Of a stretch of 64,000 nucleotides of DNA, positions 1-9,915 are shown one piece after another (the stretch's first letter is position 1; every line of letters begins with the position of its first letter). A program made the translations under genes and the position numbers. The stretch is taken from the NCBI GenBank assembly GCA_029844215.1, contig CM056733.1, positions 53,457,142 through 53,521,141 on the forward strand. The letters are read 5' to 3'. The notes below the pieces were generated by a model, which saw only the letters and a program-made list of their open reading frames with translations, was not told the origin of the DNA and made no database searches. The DNA is from Przewalskia tangutica. Lineage: Eukaryota; Streptophyta; Magnoliopsida; Solanales; Solanaceae.

Positions 1-472
1 CTTGTTAAATGAGAATTATTCTATTTGTGCCCTGATAAGTACTTTGGCTTGTTAAATGAGAATTATTCTATTTGTGCCCTGATAAGTACTTTGGCTTGTT
101 AAATGAGAATTATTTTATTTGTGCCCTGATAAGTACTTTGGCTTGTTAAATGAGAATTATTCTATTTGTGCCCTGATAAGTACTTTGGCTTGTTAAATGA
201 GAATTATTCTATTTGTGCCCTGATAAGTACTTTGGCTTGTTAAATGAGAATTATTCTATTTCAGTGCCCCGATAAGTACTTTGGCTTGTTAAATGAGAAT
301 TATTCTATTTGTGCCCTGATAAGTACTTTGGCTTGTTAAATGAGAATTATTCTATTTGTGCCTTGATAAGTACTTTGGCTTGTTAAATGAGAATTATTCT
401 ATTTGTGCCCTGATAAGTACTTTGGCTTGTTAAATGAGAACTATTCTATTTGTGCCTTGATAAGTACTTTGG
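1..472. repeat. 47-bp tandem array inside the 5' LTR of element D
   Basis: Ten head-to-tail copies start at 1, 48, 95, 142, 189, 236, 285, 332, 379 and 426. The unit begins CTTGTTAAATGAGAATTATT and ends AAGTACTTTGG. Nine units are 47 bp. The sixth is 49 bp, with CAG inserted and CTG changed to CCG. A diverged eleventh copy (473-515) merges into ordinary LTR sequence. The array may continue left of the window. The unit derives from the LTR: its reverse complement matches the stretch near 43105-43135 (shared core AATTAACCAAGCCAAAGTAC), which is single copy there. Confidence 0.95.
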
Positions 473-719
473 CTTGGTTAATTGAGAATTAACCTATGTG
501 CCGTGATAGCCTTTGAGTACAAGTATTATGTTTTATTATGTTGCCGACTCTGGTTGGAGGGTCGATGTCTTGTTGTAAGTTACTTGACGCATCGACAGTG
601 ATGTGGGATTCCACGTATGCTTCCGCTATTTGTAGTAATCTTGGGTTAAATTCGGATTTTTATAAAAGACATGGTAGTGCTTGTGTCTTGTTTGAGTCGG
701 TCGAGATAGGGTAATAGTA

Positions 720-1005
720 TAAATGGAGGCAAGCCCCAAGACGTTATACCACCTCCTCCAGGGTAAGAGTATTAGTGAGGGGTAAACCCCCAAGACGCTG
801 TACCACCTGCTTTATGTGTTGTTTGACGACCGGTTGAGATAGGGTAAGAGTATAAATGAGGGGCAAGCCCCAAGACGTTATACCACCTTCTCGTGGTAAG
901 AGTATAAGTGAGGGTAAACCCCAAGATGCTATACCACCGCTTACCACCTTCTCCGTGGTAAGAGTATAATTGAGGTAAACCCCAAGATGCTATACCACCG
1001 TGGGA
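720..1005. repeat. LTR minisatellite, about 53-65 bp units (D/I type)
   Basis: Four to five degenerate units alternate a GGTATAA.. /GTATAAATGAGGGGCAAGCC core with ACGTTATACCACC and TCTCGTGGTAAGAGTATA pieces. The same repeat in reverse complement fills the corresponding place in both LTRs of element I (42597-42905 and 47768-48070), but not in the LTRs of A, B, G or H. Confidence 0.8.
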
Positions 1006-1644
1006 CTTGATGTTATATTATATCATGGATCGCCGGCGGTGAGAAAGCGATTCCACGCATGATTGATATTACGGGCGTGAGACCCATGGTTATGTTTTAG
1101 TAACGACTTTGAGGCATCGTCCACGACTTGATATGATCGTTTATGTATTGTGAATCGTAATTTGATTATCATACATGTCTCCGCTTTGTTAGATCGTTAT
1201 GATTTGTTCTGATTTTCAGTTCACATACTTGGTACATTCTTCGCATCGACCTCCTTCGGGCCGCGTTCATGCCGAGTTTAGGTACGTTGTTTGGTGATCA
1301 GGTGTAGGATCCGCCGAGTTTTTGGATAGCTCCTTCCGTCGAGTTTATCTTTTTGGTATAAGTTCTTTCAAGATGTGCTTTTGTACGCATGGTACGGCGG
1401 GGCCTTGTCCCGTCATAATTCAGTTTAACTCTTAGAGGTCTGTATTCATATGTGGGATTGGACTCATGTACGGTGTAGTGTCTTTTGTTATGTATTGTAT
1501 ATGGCAGCCTTGTCGGCTTTGCCCTTGCACGTACAAAAAAAAAAGAGGTGTTATTTAAATTCCGCAGTTTTACTTAGTTGTTAAGGTAGAAGGGTGCCCA
1601 GGTAGGGCACCAGTCACGGGACCGGGGTTCGGGGTGTGACAGAG

Positions 1645-1656
1645 TGGTATCAGAGC
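1645..1656 (+). other. Primer-binding site of element D (tRNA-iMet)
   Basis: TGGTATCAGAGC lies 3 bp after the LTR end. This is the standard plant initiator-Met tRNA complement used by many Ty3 and copia elements. It fixes the plus orientation of D. Confidence 0.95.
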
Positions 1657-1709
1657 AGTCAGTCCTCGTAATGTTTACAGACCGTGTCTAGTAGAGTCTT
1701 GATTATCGG
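1657..1709 (+). mobile_element. Element D, leader fragment before the E insertion
   Basis: 53 bp of 5' leader follow the PBS and match the reverse complement of the leaders of C (near 9850-9899) and A (near 19580-19628). The match stops at GATTATCGG, where a family 2 LTR begins. The last five bases, ATCGG (1705-1709), are the expected target duplication of E. The right copy has been deleted. Confidence 0.85.
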
Positions 1710-1784
1710 TGTCGCGCCCTTTTTCGACCGCGACATTTTTAGCGAATCCTGCTTAAATAAAAAAGTGTTAGAAAATAAATAAAA

Positions 1785-2510
1785 GGTGCTAAAATGTTTA
1801 AAAGGCTTAAAGGTTTTAAAAATGCAAAAGTGCTAGAAATGCAAAAAGTGCTAAGATTTAAGAAGGTGCTAAATGCTAAAGGGTTCGCGGAGTCGCCACC
1901 TAATTAGTTTGGGTGAATTAGGACACCTAAATGTTTAACTAGTTTAAAGTAAAACATTAACTCCATTTAATGGTCTGCTAAACTTAATGAGATTCTGGGT
2001 AAGGGTTCTTTATTAATCTAGAGGGAAGGGGTTAGGCACCCTCTAAGATCCGCTAACTTGCGGTTGTCCTGCCAAACCTAGGGTAATTATTATATTTAAG
2101 AAAAATGCAAAATAAAAGCTCCTCTTGCTTAATAAAATGTTAGGAAATAAAATAAATGCTAAAATGTTAAAATGTTTAAAGGTGCTTAAGTCTAAAAAGG
2201 GGCAAAAGGTGCTATATGCGAAAGAATGCTAAGAGGTGCTAAAATATTAAGGGTTAAAGACGCTTAAAAAGTGCTAGCAATTTAAAGGTGCTAAGTGTAA
2301 ACAAAGTAGTGCTAGGGTGCTTACATATTAAAAGGGTGCTAAGGGATTAATTTTAAAAGTAAAGGGTGCTAAAAGTGCAAAATGCTAAAAGAGGTGCTAA
2401 AAATGCTAAAGGGTGCTAAATGCTAAAATGCTAAAGTATTAAACGCCCAGGGGTGATTTAAAGTGCTAAAAGGGCTAGAAATGCTAAAGAATGCTAAGAG
2501 GGTGCTTTAT
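1785..2510. repeat. Degenerate GTGCTAAA short-repeat zone in the E LTR
   Basis: Many imperfect copies of GGTGCTAAA, ATGCTAAA and AAAGTGC are scattered through about 700 bp, interrupted at 1880-2080 by the conserved LTR segment with CGGAGTCGCCACC. The F LTRs carry only a handful of these units (27290-27335 and 33955-34005), so the zone is expanded in E. Confidence 0.8.
1888..1898 (-). other. PBS-like motif inside the family 2 LTR (element E)
   Basis: CGGAGTCGCCA matches 10 of 11 bases of the 3' end of the real PBS complement of F (CGGAGTAGCCA, 33882-33892). The same motif occurs in both F LTRs at 27341-27351 and 34011-34021. Whether it has any priming role is unknown. Confidence 0.6.
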
Positions 2511-5500
2511 GGACTAATTATGTGTTCATGCAAAGGTTATTTATGAACTAGTTAGGTATACTGCTAGCTAAATTAATCTTGCTTAACCTGCGTACAATAT
2601 TATATAAGGTGCTTTAAGATGATTCTTGAGAGTTTAGGAAGAAATCTGTTATGGATTTTAATAAGAAACAAAATGTTAGTTTTATGATGCAAGTTAAATT
2701 ATTTAGACATGCATGACAATCTTAAAAAAAGTAAGTTAAGCGATGAACTTTAAATTACCTTCCCCACTTATATGTTTAAAGGCTTAATTATTCTAGACAT
2801 CCTATTAATTACAAAATTAAGTAATAAAATTGCAATAAACAAATAAGGCATAAAATGAGGCAATCGAATTTAAAGATTAGGAGGAGTTGAGACGGATGAC
2901 AACGTCGTCTTGTCCTATTTTGTTTAAGGATTCTCTGAAGCGGGAATGCGAATGCGGGTGCACATAGACGCGGTTTGCCATTTGAAGCGGCTCGCGATGA
3001 GTCTCGCCGTGAGACTCTTTATTTTGCTCCGGTGCGTTTCATGTAGAAATAAAGAAGAAGATAAAGATTAGTAAATCTTTCAAACCTTGTGACACAAATA
3101 GATAAAACGCTCATATAAATTTAATATATATATATTTTCAATTTCATAACTGTAGCAGCCCAAGATGAGATAACAGGTTCAAGCACAATGAATCCCAACA
3201 TTGTTCAAACAAGTATTGGGCCTTGATAATGCAAATAAACACAAAAGGAAAACAGCCCAAGTAAGCTTTTTCGACCAAAGTAGATTACGGATTTGATTCG
3301 GGCCTCATTCAAGAATAGGAAAAAGAAAAGACATGCCGAATGTAACAATTATCAAGCTTTATGGAGAATAAATTGGTCCAAATGCAATATGAGCCCAACA
3401 GATGTATGAACATAGTCACATAAGCATATAAACCCACGTTGCACATTTCAGGGACTGATCTAGACAGAACATCCAAAGTATATGTAATATACTCGAGGAT
3501 ATACAAGTGCTATGACCTTAATACATCTAGTGTACGATTAGGCTTCTACCTTGTATACCCTGAAAGTATATCATAGTATTTTCAACAAGGCAGCAGTAAA
3601 GCATAGAGAAAAGCAGGCCAACCTGCAATAATTTTAGCATCCCTGATAGAAGAATGAATGCGTAGGATACCGGTCGTATTATACTCTCAGTAAACAGATA
3701 TACGAACATACAACAGGGGCTGCGCCATGATTTAGTGTTGAAACATACACGATTTTAACTTACTTATTTTACTTCCCAGCAGACCAAACAGCAGACACAC
3801 AATAACCAACAGAGGATAGATTTCAAACAAATGCAGGATATCAAAACAGACATCATTTAGGTTGCAATGTAATGATATGACACAACACATAGCTCGACAG
3901 GTATTATAAACAGGGATGGATATGCAATCAATTAAAGATGGCATTTTAGGTATGCAGGGTCAATTAGGCCTAGGGAGTCTTATTACCATTTCATGAAGAC
4001 AGCTTAAGGGCCACAGACATGGGCTAAACCCAGTAGACATATGGGCAGTAACCCAAATCACTACTCAAACAGGAATATGCTGATTCCATAGATGCAAAAC
4101 ACTACTGCAAGTATCATTTTCTTGAAAGAGCAAAACAATTTCAGCAAGCAGGGCATGACAGGATTGCCGACATCACATTTATGCATTAATGAACACAAAT
4201 AGTATCAACGAACTAACTAACACATCAGGCATTATAGTCACAGTAATATAAACAGACTAACAACATGATTAATATAGGCAAGCACACAGAAAATACAAAG
4301 AAAATATGAAATAAATCAAGGTCGAGGGAAGTTGAGTTTACCTTCTCCGGACAGCGACCCGGGGCAGCGTATCAAGTCGTCGGTCCAATCGACGGGTTTT
4401 GGGTTTGCGATGCGAATGAAAGGGAGAAGGTTTACTCACTGATTTTTGGCTGGAATTAAGAGAAGGGTTCGACTGATGCTAAGGGTATCCCCGTCGATGC
4501 TATGGGTCCTTGTCTTTTCTGCTCTGTGTTCTTAACTGTGAGGAAGGTGTTGAGCTTCCTTTCCCCGATTGCTGCTCTTGCTTGCTGCTAAGGGGGGGGT
4601 GTCGTCCTCGTTTATGCCTTTGCATGTGCTTATATAGCCATGTTTTGGGTTCCCTATTAGGTAAGTAATAAAAGCTGATTCTGGGCTTGATATGGTGCTG
4701 ATTCGATCGCGATTCGGTTATGGTAAGTTATATCTTTTCGAAGCTGGGTGTGCATGGGTAAGGAAAGGGTTCGCTTCGCCGGATTCTCAGGCGAGAATCA
4801 CGGCAGGAAAGGTGCGGCGATGGCTGCTGGTTTCTAGTTCTAGGTTTAGGGTTTTTTTTGTTGGGTTTTGTGTGAGGACGATGGGGATGGGTGAGTATGA
4901 AGAATGGGCTGCGGGTCGTGGGGAAATAAGGAAAGAGGGCTTGCGGGTCGCGGGTTTTGGGCCAGTGGATGGTGGGCTGGTGATATTAATAAGGGTAGTT
5001 AGTTTAATTAGGTATTTAATTAGGTAGTGTTTAATTATTTAATTAGGGGTAAATTGTTTAAATAGGTATTAATAAATTGTGCTTATTTAATTAGGTGCTT
5101 TATTAATTTAATTGTTATAAATGCGGGTGTGCCATTTAATTAGTGCTTAATATTTTAGAATGCGGCGCTATCATTTAAAATCTTATTATTGTGCATTATT
5201 GCGAAGTTAAATTAAAATTGAATTGAGTTTAGATTAAATTATTTAAATGCTAAATGCAAGTATGATATTTAAGAATTATTTAAAGCTTTATAAATGCGAC
5301 GCTATTAAATGCATGTATTAGATTAAATTGATTTTAAAATACAAATGATTGTGAAATTCTCTGGCGTATTAATAAATGCGGCTATGCTACTTGCCACGAC
5401 GTCATTGCTAAATTATTTATTTTATGTATTTATTAATTATTTAAGAATTACGACAGAGCTTGAAATTAATTAATGCGGGCGCGAGACTCTAAATGCTTAA

Positions 5501-5667
5501 TACTCTACGTAGAAAATGCGAAGTTATTATTAAATTGTTTATTTATGCATGTATTTATGTTTTATTGCTGCATTTTATTATAAGAAATCATAAAAAATTA
5601 TTTTTGCAAAATTAGTCTAATTTTATAGTTAATGACTGGACGGGAGGGTCAAAATTGGGTGTCAACA

Positions 5668-6150
5668 GCTGTCCCTCTTTGTATGGAGATGATGGAAGAG
5701 TCTTCGGACAAAGACGTTGACTCATAGCCAATTTTGTCTCGATCTTCCGAATTGCAAAAAATGCTGGGCAGGTAGACAAGGCTGACGTAAAAAAAAAATC
5801 AAAATCTGTCCCAGTGTCGAGTTATGACGACACTGGGCTACCATGGTCTAAACACCAAGGCGGGCTAACACGGACTTAAAGCTGTCCCAGTGTCGAGTTA
5901 TGACGACACTGGGCTACCATGGTCAAAACACCAAGACGGGCTAACGCGGACTTAAAGCTGTCCCAGTGTCGAGTTATGATGACACTGGGCTATGGTGCAA
6001 AAAGTGAAAAATAAAAAATAAAAATAACTGGCTTGAACCTGGGGTGTACCGCTATGGCTTATGGTGCTGGGTTCTATGGTGATGTGGAGCGAGTGGACCG
6101 ACGCTTGAGGCCGCTTCTGCCATTCATTGGGAAGGTTGGCCCCCCAACAA
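5668..6150 (-). mobile_element. Element E, internal 3' untranslated remnant
   Basis: Immediately inside the LTR the minus strand reads a polypurine tract (reverse complement of GCTGTCCCTCTTTG, 5668-5681). The region then resembles 30246-30610 of F, including three hairpin repeats and the segment ending CCCCCCAACAAATT. At 6150/6151 homology to F stops and family 1 LTR sequence starts. All of E gag-pol, its 5' LTR and its right target duplication are therefore missing. There is no coding sequence. Confidence 0.85.
5810..5989. repeat. Three 76-bp repeats each with a 10-bp-stem hairpin (element E)
   Basis: Hairpins lie at 5810-5837, 5886-5913 and 5962-5989, exactly 76 bp apart. Each has stem CCCAGTGTCG, loop AGTTATGA and stem CGACACTGGG. 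The first two are perfect and the third has one mismatch. They lie 140-320 bp inside the polypurine tract and have counterparts in F. Confidence 0.9.
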
Positions 6151-6759
6151 ATTCCACGGGCATGATTGATATTATGGGCGTGAGACCCATGGTTATGTTT
6201 TAGTAACGACTTTGAGGGCATGCGTCCCTGACTTGATATGATCGTTATGTATTGTGAATCAGAATTTGATTATCATACATGTCTCCGTTTTGTTAGACTG
6301 TTATGATTTGTTTACAGTATTTTCAGTTCACATACTTGGTACATTCTTCGTACTGACCTCCTTCGGGGGGCTGCGTTCATGCCGCAGGTTTAGGTACGCT
6401 GTTTGGTGATCGGCAGGTGTAGGATCCGCCGTAGTTTTGGATAGCTCCTTCGCTCGGGAGTTTATCTTTTTGGTATAAGTTCTTTTCAAGAGCTTTTGTA
6501 CGCTTATGGGTACAATGGGCCTTGTCCGTCATAATTCGATTTAACTTGTGAGGTCTGTATTCATATGTGGGATTGGACTCATGTACGGTGTAGTGTCTTT
6601 TGTTATGTATTGTATATGGCAGCCTTGTCGGCTTTGCCCTTGCACGTACAAAAAAAAAAAAAGAGGTGTTATTTAAATTCCGCAGTTTTACTTAGTTGTT
6701 AAGGTAGAAGGGTGCCCAGGTAGGGCACCAGTCACGGGCCCGGGGTTCGGGGTGTGACA
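6151..6759 (+). mobile_element. Element D, truncated 3' LTR (last about 609 bp)
   Basis: The segment matches 1048-1641 of the D 5' LTR and ends with the same GGGGTGTGACA. It begins abruptly in ATTCCACGG right after E sequence, so the 5' part of the LTR is deleted. The five bases after it, ATTAC (6760-6764), are the expected right target duplication of D within the LTR of C. The left copy is outside the window. Confidence 0.88.
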
Positions 6760-6775
6760 ATTACGGGGTGTAACA

Positions 6776-6811
6776 TTCTTCCCCCCTTAGAAACATTCGT
6801 CCCCGAATGTT
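6776..6811 (-). other. Polypurine tract and adjacent hairpin of element C
   Basis: The minus strand reads CTAAGGGGGGAAGAA directly before the LTR start TGTTACACCCC, as expected for plus-strand priming. Just upstream is an inverted repeat, AACATTCG (6792-6799), spacer TCCC and CGAATGTT (6804-6811), conserved in other family 1 copies. Confidence 0.88.
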
Positions 6812-6919
6812 CTTTCGGAGTCAAACTAATTAGATAGCGACATAGTATCCTTTTACAACCCCTACATACCAATTATGCCACATCTGACCACATAACAACA
6901 CTTAAAACAAATACGTCAA

Positions 6920-7045
6920 TAATAGCCCACCGGGCTTCTGGTGCTCAACCTTGACCTGCTGACAATTTGGACACTGAGCAACAATATCTGCTACGTCCCT
7001 CTTCAGGCCATCTTTATACATCTGAGGTCATGATACATCTTACTC
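6920..7045 (-). pseudogene. Integrase HHCC zinc-finger remnant (element C)
   Basis: The minus strand encodes the end of the integrase N-terminal zinc domain, recognisable as CPNCQQVKVEHQKP and equivalent to 39535-39590 in G. Upstream, similarity fades near 7045 and no catalytic core follows on the other side, so this is an isolated scrap. Known family role: the HHCC domain helps integrase bind the LTR ends. Confidence 0.7.
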
Positions 7046-8060
7046 ATGATTCTTGTTTCCAGTCTTCTGTTGCAACCAAACTTGGTTACCATACTTAGAT
7101 TCAAACTCCTTCACTTGCCTCATGGCTACGACTTCCTGCCGATCACAATCTAGGGGGAGATTTTCTTGATCTCGCCAAGTAGTAATCCTATTATTCTTCC
7201 CATCTCATAGAGCTTATAGTCCGGTATTCAACCTCAATTCATGGTATTACATAATCCAATGGTTTGCCAAGATTTCTTATTTTGTCCTGATTATGTCTCT
7301 CATTGCTCGAGTGTCTGCTCGTCTTACTTTTATTTTCCATTTCACGTTGTCCTAGGGTCTCTTATCTCCCCGTGTTTCCTTCTATCTTGATTCTTAATCA
7401 TACATGTTCATTCATGCGTACTACCCACATTTGTATCCTTACGACACTTCTTCAATCATTTCCTCGGGTCGTCCTCAATTACCCCAACCCAATACCTTTT
7501 TCTAAGGTTATTAAAATTGTAACCTATTGCATAACGAGGCCGGAGACTTTACCATTCCCATATCTATGGCCTAATAATATGGATACGCATAACTCTCAAT
7601 AATACATAAAACTATCCCTCTACGTGGGGGAGAAAGCTTATCTCCCTTTCATAATCTTAATCATCAAGCGCCACCTTATAATCGTATAGATTTTTAAGAC
7701 TTACTAATGATATCTCCTGTTTTCCGCAGGCGGCACTCGTACTTATCTTATTCTTTCTTTGCACATTTTTCCTGAAACCATTCAGAAGGTCGTGGCCATG
7801 ACTGCCACACTAAACCAACTCCAAGTACCTCCAATGGCACTTAACATAACTCCTTCAATGATCGTACGTTCTTATCTCCGTCTCTTAACGCTCAATATTC
7901 AAATCAATTACTTCAATGAAACAAGTCACATAGACTCCACAATTTATCATGTCAAAGAAAGAAGGAATAACTTACATATTACTAACACTTCCCTTCCTTC
8001 CCCATCGATAACCGGCTTACCGGGAAACTGAAATCGAACCAATCTCTCTCTACAGTCAAC
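7046..8060 (-). mobile_element. Module Y, non-pol insert in place of RT/RNase H (element C)
   Basis: About 1 kb lies between the protease and the integrase scrap where reverse transcriptase and RNase H belong. It resembles 17206-18350 of element A over most of its length, including ACTCGTACTTATCTTATT and CCCATCGATAACCGGC. No RT or RNase H motif is visible on either strand. Plus-strand open frames at 7303-7602 and 7759-8031 are not convincing genes. Its origin is unknown. Confidence 0.65.
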
Positions 8061-8080
8061 CTTGGCATACAAGAAGCCAA

Positions 8081-8497
8081 CTAATTCATACCCATAATGA
8101 CCTCAAAGTCTGTCGTATCCAGCTCTACTAGGTCTGCTAGGGTCTGACGACTGTATATGAACACAGGGCAATCTTTGTACACCCGCTCATCTAACACCGA
8201 ATCACCCACTGGCGTAGCTACCTCAAAAGGCTCTATCGACACCGGATTTATCCCTATTCTACCAGCAATAAGAGGGGATACATAGGACAAGGTAGAAGCT
8301 GGATCTATCAAAGCATAAACGTCATAACATGAAATCAATAATGTACCTGTGACGACATTCGGGGAGGCCTCCTGGTCCTGTCGGCTGGCTAAGGAATATA
8401 TGCGGTTCTGTGGACCGCTAGAACTAGGACCCCTGTCACGACCTCTGCCGCGACCTGCTGGCCCGTGAACTCCCTGACCTCCGGGGCGCATGACCAC
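8081..8497 (-). pseudogene. Gag C-terminal linker and retropepsin-like protease (element C)
   Basis: The 138-residue open frame begins with a Gly/Arg-rich tail (GPAGRGRGRDRG) that follows the gag zinc knuckle. A retropepsin domain then starts at about residue 48 (VVTGTLLIS). The active-site loop reads ALIDPASTLSYV: the catalytic Asp is present, with Pro-Ala in place of the usual Ser/Thr-Gly. To my knowledge a D-P-(G/A)-S form is common in plant chromoviruses. The second half contains the flap-like region and ends DFEVIMGMN, typical of the domain end. Its job would be to cleave the Gag-Pol polyprotein. The frame differs from that of the zinc-knuckle segment, so the polyprotein is broken. It is part of C only and stands alone because RT is missing downstream. 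Confidence 0.85.
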
Positions 8498-9708
8498 AGA
8501 AGATGAAAACCCAAAGAATCGACCACAGAAGCTGCGCCATACTACCGTCGCCCTCGATCGGACAGTCTCTCACCAAATGGCCCTGCTGGTCGCAAGCATA
8601 ACAAGCTGTCGAAGTAGTACGACACTCCCCAAAATGAAATCTACCACAGTGACCACACCGAGGCAAAGGTGGCTTCCCCTGGCTAATACCCCCGGACATC
8701 GGTGAACCTTCAGCCCAGGAGACCTGACCTGCTCCCGAATATCCCCGGCGATCAAACCTCCTGCCAGAAGATCGGGAAGGAGCACTCTATGTCGGCTGAA
8801 ACGTAGACCTACCCTGCTGCTGAGGCTGTCCGCCTCGGAAGTTATCCTGGCTCACCGTCCCGGCCTCTTGGTGGCCGATCTAGCCGTTCTTCTCTCTCTG
8901 CCTTGATACCCGCTGCGTGCGCTGCATCTTGGCAATATCCATACCTGGCTGAAGGGCCACTCCCAGGCATGCAGTAACCATCTAACGGTCTAGCCCCATC
9001 ACATAACGATGAACTCTATCAGCCATGTCAGCCACAATAGTGAGCACATACCTGGCCAATGAGTCAAACTCCAGGTTGTACTCTCTGATGGTCCTCCCAT
9101 TCTGTCTCAATGTCAAGAACCTATCCACGCGGGTTCTCCTCATCTCAGGAGGCAAAAAATGATCAAGGAAGGCCTCCGTGAACTCATCCCAAATAGCTGG
9201 AGGAGCACCACCTCTGAAGCGACTCATGACTCAAACCAGTTCAACGCAATATCGCGTAACCGGTAAGAAGCTAGCACAACTGAATCTGTCTCTGAGGCCC
9301 TAAGTACCTGCATAGTCCGCTGTATCTGCCGAATGAACTCCTGAGGATATTCCTCAGATCTCGAACCATAGAACTCGGGTGGATTACAACCCAAAAAATC
9401 CCGAATCCTCAAACTGTCGGCTCTAGGGTTAACTACTCGCTCGCATCGTGCGCCACTACTAGGCTAGTCAATAACCTGATATGCTCTCCATAATCTCTAT
9501 ACTCTGCCCCTGGCTTTGGGACTGGAGGCCTAGGTATCGGAACCTCTGGAGCTGCGACTGCTCTCGGCTCCTCTAATACTACCGCGTGGCCCGAACTGCT
9601 TGCTGGTCCACAACCTCGGGCATAGTGCGGGCTCGAGTCCTAGTAACCTCTGCGTAACTAGCAGCTCTGCTGCTGCCTTGCCTTCGGGCCGTCGCCCGGT
9701 GGAGGCAT
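8436..9708 (-). pseudogene. gag: gag, frameshifted (capsid and zinc knuckle), element C
   Basis: A plausible gag start is ATG at 9708 (reads MPPPGDGPKARQQQ before a stop). It is followed by frame pieces at 9412-9224 (ends DIALNWFES), 9227-8982 (capsid core with WDEFTEAFLDHFLPPEMR and REYNLEFDSLARYV) and 8699-8436. The last piece has a CCHC knuckle CYACDQQGHLVRDC, which fits C-x2-C-x4-H-x4-C. Gag would form the virus-like particle and bind the RNA. At least two frameshifts and several stops separate the pieces, so no full protein can be made. This is the only recognisable family 1 gag in the window. A, H and I have module X in this place. Confidence 0.88.
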
Positions 9709-9899
9709 AACTGATACATAGGAATAGGTCAGAGAGGATTCAACCTAATAAGACAGCTCTACTGCACGATCTCAGAGAGAGAAAAATGGAAACCACTACT
9801 AAATGTCCTGCAGCCTCCTGGTTATAGATATGGTGCACAACACACCGATAACCAAGACTATACTAGACACGGTCTGTAGACACTTTCCGAGGACTAACT

Positions 9900-9911
9900 G
9901 CTCTGATACCA
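9900..9911 (-). other. Primer-binding site of element C (tRNA-iMet)
   Basis: GCTCTGATACCA on the plus strand is the complement of the standard PBS. Four bases (CTTT) separate it from the LTR edge at 9916. Confidence 0.95.
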
Positions 9912-9915
9912 CTTT

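Larger units (their letters stand above)
1..1641 (+). mobile_element. Element D, 5' LTR (3' portion), Ty3/gypsy chromovirus family 1
   Basis: The LTR ends at 1641 with GGGGTGTGACA, the reverse complement of the left terminus of the minus-oriented LTRs in this window, and is followed after 3 bp by a tRNA-iMet primer-binding site. Its start lies outside the window. Left to right it holds a 47-bp array, a minisatellite zone (720-1005) and the R/U5-like end (about 1230-1641). That end is shared with the stub at 6151-6759, which is therefore the matching 3' LTR. The closest relatives in the window are the LTRs of element I, which share the same minisatellite. Confidence 0.9.
1710..5667 (-). mobile_element. 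Element E, 3' LTR, Tat/Ogre-like family 2
   Basis: The LTR runs from TGTCGCGCCC to GGGTGTCAACA, about 3.96 kb, and is homologous to the two LTRs of F (27229-30245 and 33897-35310). Orientation is minus because a purine-rich tract (reverse complement of 5668-5682) abuts the right end. It is longer than the F LTR and holds a degenerate GTGCTAAA-rich zone and a very AT-rich stretch at 5020-5630. An open frame at 4692-5027 on the other strand has no support and is not called as a gene. Confidence 0.85.

Noticed and set aside
4692..5027. 111-codon plus-strand open frame in the E LTR
   Set aside because: Lies inside an LTR on the strand opposite to the element, shows low-complexity composition and has no motif. 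The matching F LTR region lacks it.
9900..9911. GCTCTGATACCA as part of a tRNA gene
   Set aside because: Only the 12-nt acceptor complement is present, always four bases from an LTR edge. It is a PBS.
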